A DNA stretch of 64,000 bases from Centropus unirufus (lineage: Eukaryota; Chordata; Aves; Cuculiformes; Centropidae), in assembly GCA_013397695.1 (NCBI GenBank), contig VYZI01000002.1, positions 2,904,902 to 2,968,901 on the forward strand, given 5' to 3'. The notes beneath the pieces are model-generated. The model was given only the letters and a program-made list of their open reading frames with translations. It was not told the origin of the DNA and did not search any database. The number at the start of each line of letters is the position of its first letter. Within the stretch, counting starts at the first letter, position 1. A program made the translations under genes and the position numbers. Below are positions 1-11,913 of the stretch, one piece after another.

Positions 1-3000
1 CTCCTATCTCTGGCAGACAGGGCTGTGCAGGTGGACATGAGGAAGTAACCACTGAAAGCCTACAGTTTGCTCTCAGACTTGTAGTGACACTGCTTTGGTT
101 ACGAGCTAAAAAGAAAAAATTTAACCGACCCTAGCAGTTATTCTGGCTTGTAAAAGGACTTGGTAAAGATCAGGCATGGGAAACAAAGCAAACTAGAAAA
201 ATTCATATTTGTGTGCTCCCATCTTCCTAAGCTTTTGCTATAAGGTGCAGGGAATCTAGAAAGTCTCCTCCTCAGATGCTACCTAACCTGCTCTGGATGT
301 GTGTACACCACTTTTCCCTGCATATTTGGAGGAGCACTATGATACAAAAATGCTTGGCTGAAATGCGAATTCACTTACCCATTTTTCTTAGGCTGACAGC
401 ATAAAGGCAAACCTGCTGATCAGTTACTTGTATGACTGTGCATTTATGGGGAAGATATTTCTTTGTTACTGCTGCAGCTCGGTTGCTGCAATTAAAAAAA
501 TGTGTCTGAGGAGGAGGCAATAACTCTGGAAGTGTCTTTGGTGACTAAACATTATACTCTAAATATGCAGTGTTGCTGGTGATTTTCCCAGTCTCCAATG
601 AGTCATAAAACCTTGTCTAGTATTGAGTGAGCCGTCCTTAATGACCTTGACTTCTTAAAAACAATGCCTGTGCCTCCCCCTGTGTCAAATAATTTAAATG
701 GATGGTTTTCTGTAGGACATTCGTAGTGCTTTTCAGATCATTAAAATTCCTGAAGGACAAAGGGCAGGTCCACATTTGCAGGCATTACTGCTGTTCCAGG
801 ACAAAGACCCTTTGGCCCAAAGGTTGCTGTGGTTTAGATGAATGCCAACCTTGATCTTCTGGTCTGGTTTTACTCATTAAAATGTGACTAGGACTGCCTG
901 GGAATATAATATAGTAGAGAGAGTGGCTTCTACTTCCAAGGATTTTATGTGGTTCTGCTCACAATTTGTGCTCTTCTATCTCAGCAGGTCTTTCAGATTT
1001 TCATGGTTGTACATATCTTGGCTTCCCCAACACAGTCCACAGCCCAGGATGCTGCTCTGAGGCACAGGCTTTCCCCTTACATTCTGTTGCTCCAGTTTGC
1101 AATGCCTTGCTGAAAAGAGATTGAATCAAACTCAGGAATTGAAATGTGTTTTTACAAGATTCTTGGTTGTTACCTATTGCTAATATATCTGTTCCAGTGG
1201 TGTTCTACAACTTCTCTGTGAAACTGATATTTCACATTATTGACAGAACTTATCATTAAGATTTTGATATCAAAGCTACCTCTCAGAGAAACTGTAAGGA
1301 AAAAGAGTGGCCCACCAGCCCAAAAGGAAACAACCAAGCGCAGCATGCCACTATTGCATATTTTTTCTGGAGCTGTGGATCTACTGTATCCCTGGATGTT
1401 GCATAATCAACACTGGAATGTCCCAGTTGCAACTGGATGTCTTATGGCACTGAAGCAGACAGAGGATAATTTTAGATGTGAATTATTTTTTGTGGTTGTT
1501 GCTACTGTCTGTTCCTGTGGGTAATTGTTTTAATAATGCTAAATTCTTTAACTAAGCTCAGTGAAATATGCACATGATGGGAATTGTCTCAATTTTTTAC
1601 TTGACAAGATAATCTTCTAGAATTTGTTTTTTTGTTGTATTGAGTTGCATATTGTTTTGAGCTATTGCTCAGAATCAATATGTCTGCTATATAGAGTGTA
1701 CCATGCTGCTTTTGTATTTGGAGATGTCATGCTGTTATGGTCTCTATAGGGTGACATTAACTCTAAATCCATTATGACTGTCTTAATGGAAAAGATGTAA
1801 ATAACACTAATTTCACTTTCTCAGTTTATCTTAGCACTAAAAATACCCTATAGTTAATATGTACCCTTAGATTTTGAAGGCTAGTAGAAGATCTGGAGTA
1901 TATGAATGGGGTGTTATCTGTTCAGGTAAATTGAATCCATAGAGCAAATGGGTCTGTGTGGAAGATGCTTTGAATACAAGAGTGTTTTAGGTGTTTCTTA
2001 TTTTAAATTGGAATAGGGCCACTCTTTAATTAGGACTAGTATTGATTGAACAGTATTATAAAAAAAAAACAAAAAACCCCCAGAAGATTCCAGTTGTTCG
2101 GGGTTTTTCTCCCCCTTTTCTGGTCTGTGTTATCAACAATTTGTGATCAGATTTTGAGGTTTCCTAGTTTGTCATTTTAAATTGTTGGACTGCTTCACAT
2201 CAACATGTTTCACCCTAAGCTTCTTGGCAAGCTGGCTTACTCTGGCTGTATTTTCAAGATTTGTGGAATATTTGATGAACAGGAGAGCAAATATATTATT
2301 TACATATATGTCGATAGGCCATTAACAGAAGAAATAAACTTGCAGAATGGTGCTCAGCACAGCAATGAATTCAACTCTCCATGCATGTTTGTAAGATTAA
2401 CACTTGCAACTTCAGTTCATGAGCCTAATGTAGTAACTCTTATAGACGTGCTTTTGCCCGACAGATGCTCTCCTGGCTCTGTTATGGACTTTTGCACACT
2501 TCATTGATTTTGAGTCCTACAATATCCCATCTAGCTGCTTCTAATGAAACAATAGCCTCTCCTTTATTACTCTGCCTTACTCTGCAGGACTTTTCCTCTC
2601 TGTTCTTCATGCTTGGAAAAGCCTGTTCATCCTAGCATACAAGCCATAAAGACCCTCTTTTAAGGGGCATGCTGGTGAATGGGACGTTTTTTAATAATGA
2701 CTCTTAATTACTATCACCAGTTGGTTATTATAATAAAAATTACAATATGCCATTTTTTTTAATGCTGTGTGTTATTATCATTTACTGTACTCCAGATGTA
2801 TGTTTCTCCAGCAGACATCAAGTTTTAGCCAGAGTTAAGTATTCAGGCAGTACATCACAGTGATATTTAACGCTAATAATGACAGCCTCAGTGGAAATTG
2901 AAAAGCCAGATATAATATTTTGCAGGTTTTGAAACTTAATACCTGAGGGAGAATTCAAATGAGGAATATTGCTTGGGGAAGAGGCGCAGAAATAAGACGT

Positions 3001-3343
3001 ACTTGGAAGGTTGGATTTGTGATGACTGTCATCCCTGGGATGAACTTCATCCACAAGACTACTTTTGTAGATCCTTGCCGAGGGGATTATGAAACGGTAT
3101 TGGGAAAACAGCAGGGAATGTTCACAGGAAGCTGTTTACAAGGAGTAGAAAAAGGGAAAAGTATAGGATGTTCTTTTCATCTTAAAATCCGCAAATCGGT
3201 GTTTCATCTTAATTCTGCCATCATGTTATGTTTCTATAGAAGCACCTAGGCAAACTCGCTCTCAAATGCTTTATTTTAGCCTTGAATGAATAACAAGCAA
3301 TTCCTTAAGTTGTGAAAATCCAGATATCTATCTGATAGTTTTG

Positions 3344-3395
3344 TGTCCCTCTCCTCCCTCCCCTCCCCTTTTTTCCCTTCTCCTTTTATCCAGGA
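3344..3395. repeat. Polypyrimidine (C/T) tract
   Basis: About 50 bases of nearly uninterrupted C and T, made of runs of CTCC and CCCTT. It is a simple-sequence tract that could adopt triplex (H-DNA) structure. No gene is attached to it. Confidence 0.7.
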
Positions 3396-6068
3396 GAGAA
3401 GGTATCAGTCACACAGAAGAAGCAGTACTGCTCTGAAGGAATGCTGGAAGGTGCTTTGACCTGGTGGTGACCACAGTTGCTTCATTATGGGAAAAACCGA
3501 AGAGTTTCCCTGAGTTACCATCTGCCATGTTTTAGCCATACCCTGAAGCAGAAGCTGGCCATGTGGGCCGACCTAATGTGCGGTTTGGGGTGTTGTTCTG
3601 TTTTGTTTTCTTGGGAACTCAACATTTGCATTTTATAGAAATTATCATGTTAGGCACAGATGTCAGTCTTTGCTGGTCTGCTTATGTGGGCCTCATATGG
3701 CCTTGAGCATCCCTGCAAAAGGCTTTGATCTATGATGTTTAGTATTTCTGAAGGTGTTGTACTTGAAGGTATAAATTGTCTAGGAAATGAGACAGAACTG
3801 CGTTTTTATAAAGGTGAGTAGGAATTGGGAATGTAGTTCATATACACTGAGAAGCTGTGTCCGAGTACTCTAGACTGATTATTTCAACCACGTGAATTGG
3901 CCACACTGAATTTAATTTTTGCCTAAGGTATTTGTATTCATACATGCTTTTCCTGAAATAGGAGGTTTTGTGCACACTGGTTGGTAGTAGTACACATGAT
4001 GCAAGCACATTTTGCAAGCAGTGTACAACACAGAGTTATATGCCCATAACGGCTACTATTAGTATCTGAGTACTTGTTTGTGAAGGGAGGGAGACATGAA
4101 TGCAGGTAGAAAACTTGTGCATAAGGGACCATATGGTGGGTACACCCGTTCCTTCTTTAACTAAAGACACACAGCACTGTTGAAGTCAGTGGCAGTACTT
4201 GTGTAGGCCTGAGTGGGAGCAGCTGTGGGTACTGCTCTCTAACCGTTTCATAACTTGTATTTCCTTTTTTGTAAAAAAAAAGTTGAGCTAACTGCTAGAA
4301 TGTGCTGTCTTTACAATGCTTAGTCGCCCAGTAATTCCAGATATCTTTTGAAAGGAGGCAGAAGGATAATAAATTGTGGAATCCCAAATCAGTCTAATGT
4401 AATGTACATTTCTAGATTGTGACTAGTAACAAGATGACATGTTGGCATGGTAACAGTTGAAGCTTAAATACAAGTTCTTAAAATAAAGCAGTGACATACG
4501 TGTAGGTTTCTATCCATTAGCATACTATCCACCTGAAAACAAACATAATTTCCACAACACTAAAGCTATTCAACTCTATTTCTTACTTTTTCATTATGTT
4601 GAGCTAAAACACCATGCCTTTTCTCTGATATTTATGCATTATCTGCCACCATAAATTATGAATGTTGAAAATGAACATGTCCATTTTGTAACATCCTAGG
4701 CTTTCTGCCATTTGTTTTCATTTTAAAATGATTAGCATAAGGAATTTAGAACACACATCATTCATTGTGGTTCGTACCACATTGATCTTTAAATTCTATC
4801 ACTGCCAAATATCAAAATTGTCTCACCAATATTGGAAAAACCTGTTTATTAATTAAATGGATAGACCGGGGGGAGCATTTCATGTAGCTGAGGATTGGGA
4901 ATTAAAATCCCAACATTGCCTCAAATCATTGCAAGAAAGCAGTACAATTTTAATATGATCTTACTAGCTGAGGCAGAGCCTAGCTATTGTCTTTCAGTTG
5001 CCTTACGGTGGAGAGAAAAAGCGTTGTCTACTTGTTACACTGTTCAACTTTCACTAAGCAGAAGTTAACTTATTTAATGTGCTATCTATGATAAATGTGC
5101 CAGGGGATATGTGGTTTTGTTTTGTGTTAAACTTTCTCAGAATGCAAAACTGGGCACTTTGTTCTAGTTGCTTTATATGCACAATGTTGCTTTGACCAAA
5201 TTCCTTAGTCAAAATTAAGATGCTGCTAAGTTCTGTGTAAGTAAATTCAATCTTCTGCCACCCTAACTAGACAAAATGGGCAGTGTTACATGGAAAATAT
5301 TGTTTCTTTGTTTTTTCTCTTATTTACATATACTCTTCTGTATAGAGCACTGCAGGATATAAAAAATGCAGCTTACAGTATTTCCACAGTTCCTTACACA
5401 ACCTTTAAATCTCAAATTCTGTTCATCGTACTACCATGAACAGCAAATGCTGGAAACACAATGATTCACTCTAGCATATGATAATCATGTTACATTCGGA
5501 ATAATATAACTGCCAGGAAATATTTAACATACACAGCAAAGTTCCCAGGATAAACCTCCTGCTAAAGCATGGCTGATGTTTGTCCTTGCGACCTTTTATA
5601 AAGTGGAAACCCTGATCTGTGTTTCATAAATCTGCCTGTATTTCTCACTTGCAGATGAAGGATTTCAGTGTTTCAATTTACTGTGGTTGTGGGGTGAAGT
5701 GGGGGGAGGGAGATGTGCATGCTGGGTTTTGCTACTAATCCTTTGGAAATCCTTTAGTGCCTTAAGGAGGCAGAAGGGGAACAGACCTTAGGATTACAGA
5801 AACTTGTTCAAACCTCTGTCTTGCTTTAGCAGAATTCCTTTAAAATGTATTGTGCCTTTGGCTCCAAACATAGTTGCATTATAAATCAGTAACCATAGAA
5901 TGATGGACAGGAATTTCTGTTCCTCCATAATTGTTAGGAAAGGGAATACACCCTTTCTTACATGGGATGTGCATTAAAAATGTAGCTAACTTAAGTTCTG
6001 CCATTGGAATCCAGGAATAAACCATTGCTTGACAAGTAGAAAAGTTGGAAGTTGCAGGTAAAGCCAGG

Positions 6069-6125
6069 AAAAAAAAAAAAACAAAAAAAAAAACACAAAA
6101 GAAAAGGAGAAAAAGGAGAAAATTT
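6069..6125. repeat. A-rich/purine low-complexity tract
   Basis: Runs of 13 and 11 A residues are separated by single C bases, then the tract degrades into AAAAGGAG-type purine sequence. It could be an old retroposon tail or plain simple sequence. No element body was recognised on either side. Confidence 0.6.
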
Positions 6126-7559
6126 AAATGTGCTCAATGAGATGGAAAGACGCTTGTACCATTGAACCAAGTGGAAAATTTTCACAGGCTTCCCGGGGAT
6201 CGAGGTTTCATGCTTCCATGCTTCCTCCTACTTGACCCTCAAACATGATAGATACTTAAGCAGGATGCTTTAACATTTTCTATGCACATAAGACAGAAAA
6301 AGAGAAATTAGTAATTGTGGAGACCTGCCTTGATTTCAGATTGTTGGGATTTGTGGTATAAATCTCTTCACTATTGTTTCTCTGGGTAACACAGACTCTT
6401 GCTTAGGGACTATGAATATGCAAACATAAGTTCCCATGTAAGATGTTACTGCAGAGTGTGCACTAAATGATGCTGAAAAACTACATTTATCTACTCTCTG
6501 AATTGTGGTTTTGCCATTTTTGAAGAGGGAAAATGTAGTTAATAGTTGAAAAATACCCTTGTGCAAAAAAAAAATCCCAAAACAGCCTGTATGTGAGGCA
6601 ATTCATATATTCACTGATGGTCCAAAACAGATATTAAGAAAAGTTAAGCTTTTAGCTCATGAAGGAATTTTGACTTTTAGGAATTAAGAGCAGTTTGTAG
6701 GTACAGAGTTACCAAAAAAGTAAAAGGAAAAAAATGAAGACTTGAAAATCAGAGTTGTGGTGGTCTTGTATTTCTCCCTGTGATGACAAGCAAGTTTTAA
6801 AGGATATGTAAATATTTCAAAGAAAATCATTACATGGCTCACAGTATGTAAGACAAGACCCATCATGGAACAGATTTTTATAGCTTGTTTAAAAATTACA
6901 CTTCTATCTTTTGTTTGGAACTTGGAAACAGAAACCATGTCAATTAAATGAGTAAAAACTTACTGCACACATTTATTTTACTGAAGCAAAGGTATTTCCT
7001 CACCTCCTGAGAAATAAATGAGAAATCTGGGATGAATAATGCATGCAGATCTTGCATTTTGAGCTCTAATGCCATGCAGCTATGTAACTTCTTTGTGCAG
7101 CCAACAATGGGACGGTAAGCAGAAGTCATGAACTGCAGCTAACAACACGAAATGGGACCCATTTGAAGAGGTGCCAAAGAATGCACAAAAAGGCTGGTGT
7201 TAATGGTGTGATACTTATTAACCAGGTGTGCCAGCTAACCTGTGGGGGGAGGAGTGTTTGTAACTAAATGCAAAAAGTTTAAACTATGACCCGTGACCAC
7301 CCTGTAACTGGGTGTCGAATTGGTATCAGCTGAGAAGCTTCAATAGTATGAGAGGCCACTCATGTTTTGGTCTGTTCCATTAAAACCCTATGAATAATTT
7401 TTCAGCAAAGATTTCCACCATTAAGACATTTGTCATAGATATCAACTGTACATATGTATTACTTTTCAGTGTAACTAGGGAGGATACAGAAATGTAATGA
7501 AGTCACAAAGTCTACTTGATGATTATCACAGATTTGTAACTCTCACTTAAATTATGTAA

Positions 7560-7710
7560 GATATGTTGACATTTTATCTTGTTAACAAGATGTATTTTTC
7601 TATGTTAGTTAAATGTATAATTTGTATAATTTTGTATATTAAATGTATGCATATTTTAAATTAAAAACTTTATCATTTTATTTATTTTAAACTTTAAAAT
7701 GGTGGTGGAG
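7560..7710. other. Strongly AT-rich block
   Basis: About 150 bases made almost entirely of A and T, with repeated TATTTTA/TTTAAAT words. There is no coding potential. It could be a matrix-attachment-like or simply low-complexity stretch. Confidence 0.5.
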
Positions 7711-10648
7711 CTTCTGAAATATACAATGGTATCCCTGGAGAGCAACCCAGAAAGGCTCGATTTTGAGCAAGGGGTCACCTGGTCTGCCAGACTTTTACTC
7801 TACATCTCTTGCTTCTCTTGGTGGAGGAGCTGCCATTCAACTTTTGCTGATTTAATGGAATTATTATGAATTAGCGGAATATGATGGGCTGGATCACTGC
7901 TCAGGAATTGGGAAAGCTGAGCCTTCCCAAGCTGGTGGGCTTTTGGATCCATGGTTCCCACATGTCAGGAGACAGTTCAGATCACTAATCTGTGGGATAG
8001 GGTTCTGTGGGGGAACAGGGACACCACAGCCAGAGATACAATGGTCATGCACAGCAAAGACAGGATGGCTGACTCAGTGGCTTAGCAACTCAAGTCACTC
8101 CTCTGGGACAAAGAAAACTTGTCTCTCTTTCACATTCCCTCTTTTTGAGCTGTTCATGCCTTTTTTTCCTGATGACTCTATTATAAAATGCACAGTAGCA
8201 AAAATAGGTGAAAAATGTACATTCCATATATTCTGAGCCCTTGGGAAGTCTTGTTCCAACTCATTATGTTCACACTGCTGCAAGGACAGTTCTAGCCACA
8301 GCTCGAGTTAATCCAGCAAATTGGTTTTTTCTTGTTGGACTTTTATTGAAGGTTTTTATTGTCTGAAGCAAGCATGTTTCTAGGTTTTTTGCTTTCTCTC
8401 ATCTAGTCTATTTGGAATATAAATCATTCATCATGGATGCTATAGCGGTATAAAGATTAAAGGTCCTATAGGAAGAGGGTGGACTTTCATTTAAGTTCTG
8501 TCTGCTTTTCATCAAGCTGTGTCAAGACAGGATGAGAATCAGTGTCTAGAGGAAAATATACCAAAGCAATATATTTCTCCATAGTTGCATGCTTATATGT
8601 AAACTAAAAAGGTAGCAGGGTATCAAGATGTAACTGAGTCTGCTTCTGTAGAACCTAAAACTGCAATTTTACCTCTTAGTGAACAGAACAGAATGTATCT
8701 GTTGACCCAGGACCTAGTTTTAAATAAACTAAGGACTACAATATGAAATAAATCCATCTGATATGATTTTATGCCCACTTTTAACAGTTTAATGCTATTT
8801 TCTAAAACATTTATTTGACATGTTCTCTGAGTCTTGTGGTCTCCTTATGTGCTAGCATTAAGATGAATGTCCTAGCTTAATAGTAAAAGAACAACATAGT
8901 TCTTTGCTATTTAGAAAGACTGAGCAGCTCTAGAAAGCCGAACAATGTTGTCTTACTATATCCCAAGTGTAAATGGATGCCATCTTTCTTAGTTTTATGG
9001 ATGCTTAATTTAGCATGCACTATGTACAGTATATTGGATGGGCTATGAGGCCAACAGTAATTTTTTTGGAGGTTCAAATTAATCTCTTGACTGGAAAGAA
9101 ATATTTCATAAAATTAGTATTTTTTCCAGTACTTTTAAAGATGCGGTGGTCACACAGCACATGCCTGCATATTTCACTAACTATGAGGGTTGGTGTCAAG
9201 AACAAATTGACTTCTTTTTCCCCAAAGTGATCAATGTTACTATTGGAAAAACATACACATACAAAATAGCAATATTTATATATATGAAAAAGAATTTAAG
9301 TAAGTGACAAGACAGTGTCCTACAAGCTATACTTAAGTGTTCTACACACCAATGAAATGTCCGTATGTTATTAGTGTTAACATGGTGGCAAGGATTATCA
9401 AGTTGTGGGACTTTGGGCAGTATATGCGCAGAAATATCAGTCATGATACTGTAACTACTAAAACCAATGTGTTAATAACTAATGATCAATGAACTTTTGA
9501 CTGATTCTCTAACTCCCCTCATGCAAACAACACATAGTGTTCCAGGACATACAAATCAGGGGGTACCACTGCTTTATAACAAAGGCAGAAAATAAAGATA
9601 TTTTCCTTTGATGGGTGATGGCAGTGCTCAAGTATGTTACATCACTGAATTTTACATGGATTTTGTCTAGGGCAGTCATTAATGAGAAAGATGGTTGACT
9701 GGACTCATTTCTGATGAACTCCCAAAGACCTCTGTCTTTAACCTTCCGCTTTTCCTGATCAATTTATAACTTGCAGTTTTTCTCAAAAAAAACTGGGGAA
9801 CCACTGCAGTGCTGGGACCACTGGAGATGTCTGTGGGCCACAGACAATAGTGCAGCGTGGCTAGTATTCAAATGACATAACCATGTTGTATGTGAGCACT
9901 AAACACATCTTGTGATTAATGCCCTGCTTACGCTTTGCTTAGTCATTTAAACAGTCTCAGACCGGTTTGTTCCAAAATATTATTTCAGAGCAATAGAAAA
10001 TGCCTCTTATGTAACGGCTGGTGTTTTCAAAGCCTGACAGAATTGTCTGGGATTGGCTGCATGCTTGTGGGAGGAGTGCCCCAGGTAATTTTTGTTTGTT
10101 TGTTTGTTTTCAATGGACCATCTCCTCGGTTATTTGTGAGATAGGTAGAGGTATAAGGATGGACTTTCTGAAGTGGGCTGTGGAGAGAGTTGAGGGCAGC
10201 GCATTCTTCAACCCTCCTCCTTTAAGAAACCCTCCTTGATTTTGGGAACTGGCAACGCTCACAGCGAAACGCAGACCTCCGCAGGGTGACCCTAGGTCGC
10301 CTCTCCTTTGCGGAAGCGAAAGCCCGGCGAGAGCCGGCCGGGGCTGCCGCGCCGGGGCTGCTGCCCGGGGTGCTGAAGGGACAGCTCCGCAGGGGAGCGC
10401 CGGCCTCCGCGGCACACGGCGGGGCGGGCAGCGCGGGCGCCCGGCTCCTCGGGGTCTCGGCGGGCGGCACGCTGCGGGCACCGCAGCCAGCGGAGCCGGC
10501 GGCACAGACAGCGCCCGGCGCTATCACTTCCGTGTCAGGCCGCCAAGACCCCTCCGGGCACCTGCTGCTGCGGCAAGGAGAGGGCAGCGCCAGTCCCCTT
10601 GCTGCGGGGGCCTGGTTGTGCTTCCTCCCCCACCCCGGCCAGCCCTCC

Positions 10649-11295
10649 NNNNNNNNNNNNNNNNNNNNNNNNNNNNNNNNNNNNNNNNNNNNNNNNNNNN
10701 NNNNNNNNNNNNNNNNNNNNNNNNNNNNNNNNNNNNNNNNNNNNNNNNNNNNNNNNNNNNNNNNNNNNNNNNNNNNNNNNNNNNNNNNNNNNNNNNNNNN
10801 NNNNNNNNNNNNNNNNNNNNNNNNNNNNNNNNNNNNNNNNNNNNNNNNNNNNNNNNNNNNNNNNNNNNNNNNNNNNNNNNNNNNNNNNNNNNNNNNNNNN
10901 NNNNNNNNNNNNNNNNNNNNNNNNNNNNNNNNNNNNNNNNNNNNNNNNNNNNNNNNNNNNNNNNNNNNNNNNNNNNNNNNNNNNNNNNNNNNNNNNNNNN
11001 NNNNNNNNNNNNNNNNNNNNNNNNNNNNNNNNNNNNNNNNNNNNNNNNNNNNNNNNNNNNNNNNNNNNNNNNNNNNNNNNNNNNNNNNNNNNNNNNNNNN
11101 NNNNNNNNNNNNNNNNNNNNNNNNNNNNNNNNNNNNNNNNNNNNNNNNNNNNNNNNNNNNNNNNNNNNNNNNNNNNNNNNNNNNNNNNNNNNNNNNNNNN
11201 NNNNNNNNNNNNNNNNNNNNNNNNNNNNNNNNNNNNNNNNNNNNNNNNNNNNNNNNNNNNNNNNNNNNNNNNNNNNNNNNNNNNNNNNNNNNNNN
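10649..11295. other. Assembly gap (647 N)
   Basis: This is an unsequenced stretch of N in the middle of the GC-rich island. Reading frames drawn across it are meaningless. It probably removes part of the long-isoform promoter and 5' UTR. Its right edge is followed by a T17-G18 homopolymer junction, the kind of sequence that breaks assemblies. Confidence 0.99.
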
Positions 11296-11319
11296 CCTAT
11301 CTCTTTCTCTTATTTTTCC

Positions 11320-11354
11320 TTTTTTTTTTTTTTTTTGGGGGGGGGGGGGGGGGG
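11320..11354 (+). repeat. T17-G18 homopolymer junction
   Basis: Seventeen T are followed directly by eighteen G, 24 bases after the gap and 187 bases before the long-isoform ATG. The G run could form a G-quadruplex. The exact lengths should be treated as uncertain because homopolymers beside a gap are often miscalled. Confidence 0.85.
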
Positions 11355-11441
11355 AGGGAAGTTCACGTTTGCATCTCCCGAAGGGAAAGATCCCACCAGC
11401 CAACCCAGCTCCGCCACTGCTGCATCCATCCATTCATTTTT

Positions 11442-11468
11442 ATGGTCACTAGCAGCCTATCCCGGTAG
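11442..11468 (+). CDS. Short upstream ORF (8 codons) before the long-isoform start
   Basis: An ATG at 11,442 opens an 8-codon frame that stops with TAG at 11,466-11,468, 73 bases before the CRMP1 long-isoform ATG. No other ATG lies between them. If the long-isoform mRNA starts upstream of 11,442, this is a uORF that could lower or tune translation. The transcription start is not known here, so its presence in the mRNA is an inference. Confidence 0.35.
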   Translation: MVTSSLSR

Positions 11469-11541
11469 TAGAAGGTGCAGAGAAGTGGGAGGCAGAGAGA
11501 GATAGAGTAGAGACAGGGAGGGAGAGATCCGGACAGCGAGA

Positions 11542-11913
11542 ATGGCCGAGAGAAAGAGGAACTGGAATAAAGAAGATGACCTGCCTGTGTATCTAGCTAG
11601 GCCGGGTACGACAGCCCAGACACCGCGGCAGAAATACGGAGGGATGTTCGCCTCCGTGGAGGGGGCCTACGAGAACAAAACCATCGACTTCGACGCCTAC
11701 AGCGTGGGAAAGAAGGGGTCCCGGACCCCGCGGAGCGGCAGCCGGCACGACATGCTGGACGGAGGGGACAACTACAGCGAGACCGCCAGCGACATCAGCG
11801 AGGTCTCCGGCTCCGTCATCAGCTCCCCGGGAGACCGGGAGGACAAGACCCCGGGCGTGGAGATCAGATACCCCGCGGGGAAAGAGCTGCTGCAGGGCCA
11901 GGACAATGGGCAG
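11542..11913 (+). CDS. CRMP1: CRMP1 exon 1A (long-isoform N-terminus)
   Basis: This exon encodes the 124-residue N-terminal extension of the long isoform, starting MAERKRNWNKEDDLPVYLAR. The ATG has A at -3 and G at +4, a strong Kozak context. Features seen are a TPRQKYGG segment, a conserved acidic/aromatic stretch ending FDAYSVG, and a Ser/Thr-rich half with many possible phosphosites (TASDISEVS, ISSP). No membrane segment or signal peptide is present. It ends with CAG before a GTGAGG donor in phase 0, so it joins exon 2 in the same frame as exon 1B. Similar extensions are known in CRMP1, CRMP2 and CRMP4 long forms. Confidence 0.94.

Larger units (their letters stand above)
1..10254. other. 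AT-rich intergenic/upstream region, no gene recognised
   Basis: This stretch precedes the CRMP1 promoters. Reading frames on both strands are short, and none shows a recognisable protein family or exon chain. Visible low-complexity features are a pyrimidine tract near 3,345-3,395, an A-rich run near 6,069-6,125 and a strongly AT-rich block near 7,560-7,710. In mammals the neighbours on this side are C4orf50 and JAKMIP1. No exon or 3' end of either could be identified, so the region may be intergenic or the UTR/intron of an upstream neighbour. Confidence 0.6.

Noticed and set aside
7130..7400. Possible LTR or retroposon remnant
   Set aside because: The texture differs slightly from its surroundings, but no TATA/poly(A) pair, terminal repeat or known element sequence could be identified.
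10222..11505. Long open frames on both strands across the N gap
   Set aside because: They are open only because N codons contain no stop. The flanking translated parts are low-complexity GC-rich sequence without family resemblance.
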